Origin: Paracoccaceae bacterium
Lineage (GTDB): Bacteria; Pseudomonadota; Alphaproteobacteria; Rhodobacterales; Rhodobacteraceae
Reading direction: 5' to 3'
Assembly (NCBI GenBank): GCA_958296035.1
Contig: OY282431.1
Location: 2,111,001 to 2,175,000, forward strand
DNA: 64,000 bases
A program made the translations under genes and the position numbers. The notes under the pieces are model-generated. The model did no database searches, was not told the origin of the DNA, and saw only the letters and a program-made list of their open reading frames with translations. Position 1 is the first letter of the stretch; each line of letters opens with the position of its first letter. Positions 57,041-64,000 of the stretch are shown in pieces.

Positions 57041-59758
57041 TCAGCCAGATGCAGCAAGCTTGCGCAACACATAGTGCAGCACCCCGCCATGGCGCAGGTA
57101 GTCGACCTCGATCTCGGTATCCACGCGACAAAGCAGTTCGATTGTCCTGGAAGGCCGTTCTGCATGTTCAATCCGGCACGAGGCCTGCATTCGCGGCTTG
57201 ATCCCCTGCGAAATTCCGGTGATGTTGATGGTTTCGGACCCGTCAAGTTCAAGGCTTCGTCGAGAAACAGGCGAGGGAAACTCGAAAGGAATGACACCCA
57301 TTCCGACCAGATTGGATCTGTGGATGCGCTCATAACTCTCTGCGATAACGGCCCGGACCCCGAGCAGCGACGTGCCCTTTGCTGCCCAGTCACGAGACGA
57401 GCCGGCACCGTACTGCCTGCCGGCGATCACCACGAGCGGAAAACCCCGCTTCTTAAAGGCCATGGCAGCCTCGTATATGCTGGTCAGATTACCATCGGGA
57501 TCAAGCGAGAAGCCTCCCTCGACGTCGTCCAGGATTTCGTTTCGCAGTCGAATGTTGGCGAAAGTCCCGCGCATCATTATCTCGTGATTGCCCCGCCGGG
57601 AACCATAGGAGTTGAACTCTCGAGGGGAGACTTGCCGTGCCGTCAGGTAACGGCCGGCCGGTGACCCGGCAGCAAACGACCCGGCAGGCGAGATATGGTC
57701 GGTTGTCACCATATCGCCCAGAATTGCCAGACATCTCGCGCCAACAATGTCGGCAAGCTCGCCCGGTTCCGGAGAAATATTCTCAAAATAAGGCGGGTGC
57801 TGGACGTAGGTCGAACCTGCAGGCCAGTCATAGGTCAGTTGTGTCGGGGCGGCCAAGCTCTGCCACTTGTTGTCACCTGCGAACACGTCACTGTATTTCC
57901 TGGTAAATGCTTCCCGGGTAACGAAAGTTTGGACGAGCTCGTCGACTTCGGAAAAGTCCGGCCAAATATCCTTGAGATAGACTTCACCACTGTCCCCTGT
58001 TCCCAGGCTGTCGCGCGTCAAGTCAAACTCCATGCTGCCGGCCAGCGCATAAGCGACCACAAGTGGCGGCGATGCCAGGTAGTTTGCTCGCACATCGGGG
58101 CTGATTCTGCCTTCGAAATTACGATTGCCCGAGAGCACCGACACGGTGAGCAGGTTGTTATCGGCGATGGCTTTCGAAATTTCGGGCTGCAGGGGACCGG
58201 AATTGCCGATGCATGTTGTGCAACCGTATCCGACGAGGTTGAAGCCGATGGCATCAAGATCGCGCTGCAGACCTGTATTCTGCAGGTAATCCGACACTAC
58301 CTTCGAACCGGGAGCCAGTGATGTCTTGACCCACGGTTTTCTGTCCAGGCCTCGCCGCCGGGCGTTCCTTGCCACAAGGCCAGCGGCAACCATGACATAG
58401 GGGTTTGAGGTATTGGTACAGGAGGTTATCGACGCAATGACCACCGATCCATCGTGCAGCCGATAATTCTCCCCATCGACAGCGGTCCCCTTGTGATTCC
58501 CCATGCTGCTGGATTCACCTTGGCCCCGGTACTTGGCACGAATGTTGCGAAACGCCGAGGCCGCCCGGTCGAGCGGCGTATGATCCTGTGGTCGCTTGGG
58601 ACCGGAAATCGCCGGGATGACTTCTGATATATCGAGATCAAGGGTATCGCTGTATACCGGGTTGTAGTCATCGCCCCGCCACAGCCGGTTGGCCTTTGCA
58701 TAGCACTTGACGAGTTCAACCAGCTGATTGCTGCGTCCGGTCTGTCGCAGATAGCGAACTGTCTCCCCATCTATCGGGAAAAAGCCACAGGTGGCGCCGT
58801 ATTCCGGTGCCATGTTGGCAATGGTTGCCCGATCAGCAAGTGGCAGGTTGTCAAGACCGGGTCCGTAGAACTCGACAAACTTGCCAACGACTCCCCTTTG
58901 GCGCAGCATCTTGACGATTTTCAGGACAAGATCCGTAGCGGTTGTGCCCTCAGCCATCTGACCGTGAAGATGGAAGCCGACCACTTCCGGTATGAGCATG
59001 GATATTGGCTGCCCGAGCATCGCCGCTTCCGCCTCGATGCCGCCTACTCCCCAGCCAAGGATGCCAAGGCCATTAATCATCGTCGTGTGACTATCGGTAC
59101 CTACCAGCGTATCCGGGAAAGCAATCAGTTTCTGATCCTGGTCACTCTCAAGGCAAACGGTTTGACCAAGATATTCCAGATTGACCTGGTGGCAGATTCC
59201 TGTTCCCGGCGGAACGACCCTGAAATTATCGAAGCTGGCCTGCCCCCACTTGAGGAATTTGTACCTTTCCATATTGCGTTCGTATTCGCGATCCACATTG
59301 AGCTGAAACGCCCTTGGATTGCCAAATTCGTCAATCATTACCGAGTGATCAATTACCAAATCGACCGGGATTTGTGGATTGATTCTGTTCGGATCGCCGC
59401 CAATGGTTGTAATTCCATCTCGCATTGCAGCCAGATCCACAACCGCCGGCACACCGGTGAAATCCTGCATGAGTACGCGCGCAGGTCGGTAAGAGATCTC
59501 AACGGGATTTCGTCCGCCCCTTGCGCACCACTCTCCAATGGCACTTATGTCATCGATCCTGACGGTCTTGCCGTCGACGAAACGTAACAGGTTTTCGAGA
59601 ACAACAGCCAGCGAAGCAGGAAGTCTTGAGAAGTCACCGAGTCCAGCCTCTTCGGAACGGGCAATGGAAAAATATTCAATCCGATCCCCATTCTCTCCGG
59701 TCACACCGGCTAGTTCTCTTCGAAACTGTCGAGATTCGGTACCAACGGGTAGTGCCAT
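57041..59758 (-). CDS. acnA: Aconitate hydratase A
   Basis: The TCA-cycle enzyme converting citrate to isocitrate is full length at 905 residues. It has the [4Fe-4S] ligands in SITSCTNTSNPYVM and YGCTTCIGNSGP. Other conserved segments are TDSHTTMINGLGILGWGVGG, GDMVTTDHISPAGSF, GNHEIMMRGTFANIRLRN and YGAGSSRDWAAKGTSLLGVR. It belongs to the AcnA/IRP1 class. It diverges from ccmA across a 318-bp spacer. Confidence 0.96.
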   Translation of the reverse strand: MALPVGTESRQFRRELAGVTGENGDRIEYFSIARSEEAGLGDFSRLPASLAVVLENLLRFVDGKTVRIDDISAIGEWCARGGRNPVEISYRPARVLMQDFTGVPAVVDLAAMRDGITTIGGDPNRINPQIPVDLVIDHSVMIDEFGNPRAFQLNVDREYERNMERYKFLKWGQASFDNFRVVPPGTGICHQVNLEYLGQTVCLESDQDQKLIAFPDTLVGTDSHTTMINGLGILGWGVGGIEAEAAMLGQPISMLIPEVVGFHLHGQMAEGTTATDLVLKIVKMLRQRGVVGKFVEFYGPGLDNLPLADRATIANMAPEYGATCGFFPIDGETVRYLRQTGRSNQLVELVKCYAKANRLWRGDDYNPVYSDTLDLDISEVIPAISGPKRPQDHTPLDRAASAFRNIRAKYRGQGESSSMGNHKGTAVDGENYRLHDGSVVIASITSCTNTSNPYVMVAAGLVARNARRRGLDRKPWVKTSLAPGSKVVSDYLQNTGLQRDLDAIGFNLVGYGCTTCIGNSGPLQPEISKAIADNNLLTVSVLSGNRNFEGRISPDVRANYLASPPLVVAYALAGSMEFDLTRDSLGTGDSGEVYLKDIWPDFSEVDELVQTFVTREAFTRKYSDVFAGDNKWQSLAAPTQLTYDWPAGSTYVQHPPYFENISPEPGELADIVGARCLAILGDMVTTDHISPAGSFAAGSPAGRYLTARQVSPREFNSYGSRRGNHEIMMRGTFANIRLRNEILDDVEGGFSLDPDGNLTSIYEAAMAFKKRGFPLVVIAGRQYGAGSSRDWAAKGTSLLGVRAVIAESYERIHRSNLVGMGVIPFEFPSPVSRRSLELDGSETINITGISQGIKPRMQASCRIEHAERPSRTIELLCRVDTEIEVDYLRHGGVLHYVLRKLAASG

Positions 59759-60076
59759 GTCAACTTCCTTGATAAGTCAGGTCCATGGAGTGACAATTCC
59801 CGGGCATGGACGTATCCCGGCGCGGTCCAGAGACAGTCGTTCCCTTCCGACTCTTGATCCGAAACAATGATCGCTCCGACCCGTGTGCATTTTGAATTCC
59901 GCACGCATCCTGTGGACAGCGAACAAGTGCCGCTGGTGGAGATGCTAGTATATATTGTGCTGATAAGACAAGACCACAGAATTGCAAGTGCAGGATTGGA
60001 AGTGTCGTTAATCAGGCTCAGTCCTTTTCAGCTGCGGTCAAGAGACACCTGGTTGAGTTAGGGGGACCTTTGGAAC
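59759..60076. other. acnA-ccmA divergent spacer
   Basis: This spacer should carry promoters for acnA (leftward) and ccmABCDG (rightward). I see no reading frame and no confident operator. Confidence 0.4.
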
Positions 60077-60697
60077 ATGGCCCGGAATCAGGAAGCGTCA
60101 GCAGCAGGAATGCTCGGGATTCGTGTCGAAAACATCGATTGCAAACGCAATAATCGTGCCATCCTATCGCGGATTTCGTTCGTTGTTGATAAAGGTCGCG
60201 GGTTGCTGGTGCAGGGGCCTAACGGTGTTGGCAAGTCCACACTGCTTGAGTGTCTTGCGGGAATACGTGCCGTTTCGTCGGGCCGTATCAACATTGATCA
60301 TGAACAGGTGGCCTATTGTGGCCATGCAGCGGCTCTGAAGCCGGACTTGACGGTCAATGAGAACCTGCGTTTCTGGCGAAGTGTATTCGATGTGAGCACT
60401 GTGACCGAAGGCCTTGAAATTCTCGGACTGTGGAACATTGCCGACTTGCCAGCCCGGCAGTTATCGGCCGGTCAGAGGTGCAGAGTGTCGCTGGCGACGA
60501 TGATCGGGTTGGGGCGAGCCATCTGGCTGCTAGATGAACCCTATGTGTTTCTTGACAGGGACGCACGGAAGGAACTTCGCGGTCGCATGTCCAGTCATTT
60601 GCGCGAAGGTGGCATCGTTATCATGACAACGAATGACCTGATTCGGTATGACAGCTGGCAGTGTCTTGGTCTGGAATTTCCTGTAGCCGGTCCGTAG
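60077..60697 (+). CDS. ccmA: Heme exporter ATPase CcmA
   Basis: The 206-residue ATPase of the cytochrome c maturation release complex has Walker A GPNGVGKST, YCGHAAALKPDLTVNENLRFW (the CcmA-specific GH...LK..LT..ENL pattern), signature LSAGQRCRVSLA and Walker B LLDEPYVFLD. It is encoded first in ccmABCDG. CcmA and CcmB release holo-CcmE from CcmCD. Confidence 0.93.
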   Translation: MARNQEASAAGMLGIRVENIDCKRNNRAILSRISFVVDKGRGLLVQGPNGVGKSTLLECLAGIRAVSSGRINIDHEQVAYCGHAAALKPDLTVNENLRFWRSVFDVSTVTEGLEILGLWNIADLPARQLSAGQRCRVSLATMIGLGRAIWLLDEPYVFLDRDARKELRGRMSSHLREGGIVIMTTNDLIRYDSWQCLGLEFPVAGP

Positions 60698-60727
60698 CCC
60701 TGCAACCCGCGAGAGAGATTACCCGGC

Positions 60728-61393
60728 ATGCTCAAGGTCCTACTGACAAGGGACATCAAACTGGCGGTCCGTTCCGGAAGCGGTGTCTGGCTTTCGCTGA
60801 TGTTCTTCTTGTTGGTTACGTGTCTTCTGGCATTTGCTATTGGCCCTCAGGACGATCTCATGCGGTCTGCTGCACTGCCATTTCTATGGGTCGGCGTCTT
60901 TCTTTCTGCCCTGCTTAGCCTCGACCGCATGTTTTCATACGATTTCGAGGATGGTACGCTGGCCAGGATTGTCACATCACCGATTCCGATCGAGGCCGTT
61001 GTGCTGGTCAAGGTCCTTGTGCACTGGGCAGGAACCGGTGTTCCCCTGGCAATTGCTGCTCCTTTTCTTGGAACCCTGTTCGGTGTTCCCATGGAAACTG
61101 GCATAAACGCGGGCATCAGCCTGCTGGTCGGAACTGTTGCCGCAAGTGCCATAGGATCTTTCGGGGCAGCAATCTCGGTTGTTCAACGTCGAGGCAATCT
61201 GCTGTTGGCCGCTATGGTATTACCCCTGTTCGTTCCTACACTGGTCTTTGGTACACGTGCCATGTCACCGTACTCAACAGGAGACGAGGCCGCTTCAACC
61301 GCCATCTTGATGCTTGTGGCAATAAGTCTGGCTGCGCTGGCGATGATGCCGCTTGTTTCAGCGCGGGTACTCCTTGCCCACATCCGGAATTGA
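60728..61393 (+). CDS. ccmB: Heme exporter membrane subunit CcmB
   Basis: This 221-residue inner-membrane protein has six helices. It starts LKVLLTRDIKLAVRSGSGVW and includes LLSLDRMFSYDFEDGTLARI and MVLPLFVPTLVFGTRAMS, standard CcmB signatures. It is 30 bases after ccmA and pairs with it. Confidence 0.93.
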   Translation: MLKVLLTRDIKLAVRSGSGVWLSLMFFLLVTCLLAFAIGPQDDLMRSAALPFLWVGVFLSALLSLDRMFSYDFEDGTLARIVTSPIPIEAVVLVKVLVHWAGTGVPLAIAAPFLGTLFGVPMETGINAGISLLVGTVAASAIGSFGAAISVVQRRGNLLLAAMVLPLFVPTLVFGTRAMSPYSTGDEAASTAILMLVAISLAALAMMPLVSARVLLAHIRN

Positions 61394-61465
61394 TGCGGTG
61401 CTATTCGGTATTGACATGGTTGTTACCTCCAATTCCCAGCCATGCCTTCAGGACGGGATTGACTG

Positions 61466-62203
61466 ATGTCAATTTGGGAACTTGCAAATCCCAATCGCTT
61501 CGTCGGTTTCGCCGACCGCTGGCTGGGACCACTTGCGGTTCTAACCGCCATTGTTCTTGTCCCCGGGCTGGTGTGGGGTTTCCTGTTCACTCCTGAGGAC
61601 TATGTTCAGGGGAACACCGTCAAGATCATGTATTTGCATGTTCCAGCCGCACTGACAGCCATCAATGTATGGTTCATGATGCTGGTAGCTTCGATCATCT
61701 GGCTGGTAAGGCGCCACCGGGTCTCGGTGCTTGCAGCCCAAGCTGCAGCGCCGGTAGGATTTGCGATGACCATAATTGCGCTAGTCACCGGCTCCCTTTG
61801 GGGGCAGCCGATGTGGGGCACATACTGGGCATGGGAGCCGCGCTTGACGTCGTTTCTGATCCTGTTCCTTCACTATGCTGCGTATATCATCCTCTGGAAG
61901 TCACTGGATGACCTGGAGGCGGTCTCAGATATTTCGTGCTATCTGTGCCTGGTTGGCTCTGTATTTGCACTTCTGTCACGGTATGCGGTCCAGTTCTGGG
62001 AAAGGGGACTTCATCAGGGCTCCACATTGTCGCTGGATCAGGAGACACACATTCATATCGACTACTACCTTCCACTGCTGCTTTGCATTGCGGGATTTTC
62101 GCTCTTGTGCATAACACTGGTTGTCCTTCGCACGCGCACCCACATCGAGCGCAGAAGAATCAACGCGATGGCAGCACGCCCGAGACAAGTGAATGATACC
62201 TGA
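61466..62203 (+). CDS. ccmC: Heme handling protein CcmC
   Basis: This 245-residue, six-helix membrane protein delivers heme to CcmE. It carries the tryptophan-rich WGxP-type motif in LWGQPMWGTYWAWEPRLTSF and heme-ligating His residues near MYLHVPAALTAINV and the second periplasmic loop. It overlaps ccmD by 11 bases. Confidence 0.94.
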   Translation: MSIWELANPNRFVGFADRWLGPLAVLTAIVLVPGLVWGFLFTPEDYVQGNTVKIMYLHVPAALTAINVWFMMLVASIIWLVRRHRVSVLAAQAAAPVGFAMTIIALVTGSLWGQPMWGTYWAWEPRLTSFLILFLHYAAYIILWKSLDDLEAVSDISCYLCLVGSVFALLSRYAVQFWERGLHQGSTLSLDQETHIHIDYYLPLLLCIAGFSLLCITLVVLRTRTHIERRRINAMAARPRQVNDT

Positions 62204-62348
62204 ACTGGGAAGTTACGCGGCGAATATACTTGCTGCCTGGAGCATCGGTCTGGCTGTACTGGTGGCAATCGTTGCAATCAGTATCCGCGAGGCGCGGCGC
62301 ACCCGTTGCCTGCTTCGCAAAATTTCGGACGAGGCCCGACATGATTAG
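62193..62348 (+). CDS. ccmD: Heme exporter protein D (CcmD)
   Basis: The 51-residue single-helix protein begins MIPELGSYAANILAAWSIGL and continues with LVAIVAISIREARRTRCLLR, the usual hydrophobic helix followed by a basic tail. It overlaps ccmC by 11 bases and ccmG by 8. CcmD stabilises the CcmABC complex and helps release CcmE. Identification rests on length, topology and position. Confidence 0.88.
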   Translation: MIPELGSYAANILAAWSIGLAVLVAIVAISIREARRTRCLLRKISDEARHD

Positions 62349-62880
62349 AGGCGGGCTTCGCCTTGGGCACATCACGATTCCACTTGTGTTCTTTGCAATC
62401 GCCTCAGTCTTGCTGGTTAGCGTCCTGAGGTCGGGCAGCAACGAGTTGCCCTCGAATCTGATCGGCAAGGATGTACCGAGATTCGACCTGGACCCGCTGA
62501 TCGATCAACAGTCACCAAACAGGGCCAGCCTGCGGACGAACGAGATCAAGCTCGTTAACTTTTGGGCAAGTTGGTGCGCCCCCTGCCGCGTCGAACACCC
62601 AAATCTGGAAACCTTGGCCAGGCAGGGAATCACGATCTATGGCGCCAATTACAAAGACCATCCCGAGCATGCCAGATCATTCCTTAGCGAACTTGGCAAC
62701 CCCTACACGGCAGTCGGGGCTGACCCCGACGGCAGAATCGCAATAGACTGGGGTGTTTATGGCATACCTGAAACATTTGTTGTGGACGAGCAGGGTAAAA
62801 TCCTGATGCGCGTAGCAGGCCCGATAACCTCAAGCATTCTCATGAAGAGAATTCAACCTCTACTCGTCGAAAAACAGTGA
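62341..62880 (+). CDS. ccmG: Thiol:disulfide oxidoreductase CcmG/DsbE
   Basis: This 179-residue periplasmic thioredoxin, anchored by an N-terminal helix (HITIPLVFFAIASVLLVSVL), has the active site VNFWASWCAPCRVEHP and the cis-Pro region YGIPETFVVDEQGKIL. It keeps apocytochrome c or CcmH thiols reduced for heme attachment. The ATG at 62341 overlaps the ccmD stop; the longer frame upstream is ccmD out of frame. CcmE, F and H are not in the window. Confidence 0.93.
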   Translation: MIRGGLRLGHITIPLVFFAIASVLLVSVLRSGSNELPSNLIGKDVPRFDLDPLIDQQSPNRASLRTNEIKLVNFWASWCAPCRVEHPNLETLARQGITIYGANYKDHPEHARSFLSELGNPYTAVGADPDGRIAIDWGVYGIPETFVVDEQGKILMRVAGPITSSILMKRIQPLLVEKQ

Positions 62881-63812
62881 GTGCTGAAGCTATGCCGGAT
62901 TGGACGAACAATCAGCTACCAACGAAGGCGTTCAGCCTGTGGAGCCTGACGGTTGTCCGGATTATCAATTTGTGATTGGATCAAGGCGGCTGAATCTGTT
63001 TCCGGCTGGTTCGGACTGACCCCTCCTGTGCGTAGAATCCTCACCATCAATCGGACTGCCTGTGTACACAGGCCAGAAATCGCAATTGCCGAGGATTGGC
63101 CGGAATGCACGGGACGGCTCCCAATTGCCGCTGCCCCTATATGCTGCGCAAGTTGTCCACCATAAACACCGGGGCATGGCTGCATTCAACAGGAGCTTTC
63201 CTTGCCGCGCAACAGCGCTCGCGGGGTGGTTCAATGTGCCAGCTGCCTCCTTCGATAGTTGAAAGTTGTGCCTTATCGTTTCCTGTGCCGCAAAGTTGCA
63301 TGAACAGCTTCAGGTACTTTCTGGATACCAGGCGAGGGCAAATCTGTTTTCACTTCCGGCAGCTGAGAGTTCCGGTTTGACTGACGTTCGCCGGCTGTAA
63401 CAGCCAGGCGTAAATCAATCACAACTTCCTGGGATTCCCGTGACAATCTTCAAGTCTGACGTGTCGGCAATTGATCGCACTGTCATCCTGCTGCGTCGAA
63501 GTCGCTTCCCTTCACCGTGTTGTCCTGCATCTGCTTGCCGCACGTATGGCTATTCTTGCCTGGCCGTTGTTTAACCGAATCACGGTGAATGGCGGCGATT
63601 CTGTAACCACATTTTGCCTGCAGCAGATTCTTCAGGAATTGCAAGCACTGTGGGAAGGGAATTGGCGGGAATCTATATCTGGTATTAAGCCTTGCAAAAC
63701 CCCCAGCAGGTGGACACATGATATCAACGTTTGTTACCCTCAATTAACATCTTGATATTCCTGGAAGGAGCCTCAAGAATCTCCGATAAAGTTTTTTGCT
63801 GGATCATGTCCC
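62881..63812. other. No recognisable gene
   Basis: More than 900 bases between ccmG and dnaB hold only short frames without motifs. Three CAATTG sites occur here (about 63082, 63122, 63469). The dnaB promoter should lie near the right end. Confidence 0.5.
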
Positions 63813-64000
63813 ATGTCGGAATCTGTTGAGGAAAAGGTCACGAAAGTCCCGCAGAACACACGCCTCGAAAAGGCTCTTCTGTCGGCAATCCTCTACAACA
63901 ACCGTCATTACGATGACGTAAAGGGTATCATTAGCGGTGAGCACTTTTACCTTCCTGTTCACCGCCGTCTCTTTCAACTGATTGAAGCTGTAATTCGTCA
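63813..64000 (+). CDS. dnaB: Replicative DNA helicase DnaB, N-terminal fragment
   Basis: The first 62 residues before the window edge match the DnaB N-terminal primase-interaction domain: NTRLEKALLSAILYNNRHYD then SGEHFYLPVHRRLFQLIEAV. The ATP-binding half lies outside. No strong ribosome site is visible, so the exact start is tentative. Confidence 0.85.
   Translation, partial: MSESVEEKVTKVPQNTRLEKALLSAILYNNRHYDDVKGIISGEHFYLPVHRRLFQLIEAVIR

Noticed and set aside
1..64000. CRISPR array
   Set aside because: I looked for regularly spaced direct repeats and found none.

Overview
The window looks like chromosomal DNA of an alphaproteobacterium. Core markers are a ParE C-terminus, threonyl-tRNA synthetase, IF-3, a tRNA-Thr(TGT), fused-alpha NAD(P) transhydrogenase, aconitase A, the cytochrome c maturation set ccmABCDG and the start of DnaB. 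The order DUF1223 - acnA - ccmABCDG is one I associate with Rhodobacterales-type genomes, but that placement is inference. Much of the rest is ABC importers and small-molecule catabolism. Coding density is low: several 300-950 bp stretches hold no gene, and there are recognisable pseudogenes (a nucleotide-sugar epimerase, a BMP-type permease, an OLD-family nuclease). The genome therefore appears to be shedding genes.

Layout. 1-7.3 kb: end of parE, uup, then a minus-strand amino-acid importer operon ending in a class IV aminotransferase. 7.4-15.0 kb: a decayed zone holding the epimerase pseudogene, an M20 amidohydrolase, the remnant of a nucleoside-type (BMP) importer followed by cytosine deaminase and a second amidohydrolase, and a broken defence-like operon. 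Three copies of one diverged repeat lie in this zone or just before it; two start exactly where a gene is cut off. 15.4-26.4 kb: an inositol-phosphatase-like protein without its catalytic residues, a peptide importer operon, and pntAB. 27-38.7 kb: housekeeping and mixed metabolism (SDR, tRNA-Thr, iron-type permease, PP2C phosphatase, thrS, infC, thiolase, LpxL-like acyltransferase, DMT exporter).

38.9-56.1 kb is the most interesting part. A plus-strand cluster encodes an HpaB-type flavin monooxygenase, a flavin reductase fused to a LysR effector-binding domain, a RidA protein, a DUF1028 protein and an MttB-family methyltransferase. A minus-strand operon encodes a polyamine-type ABC importer followed by a trimethylamine-dehydrogenase-like demethylase. 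A divergent LysR regulator follows it; its sensor domain resembles the one fused to the reductase. Between the two halves sits a type IIG-like restriction-modification gene framed by a 75-bp inverted repeat. I read the whole as a catabolic locus for an N-methylated, possibly cyclic, amine of unknown identity, split by a restriction islet.

56.1-64 kb returns to core genes. Three genes (infC, the mttB homologue, pntA) have no ATG/GTG/TTG at the position that homology and a Shine-Dalgarno sequence indicate, and appear to start at ATA or ATC.
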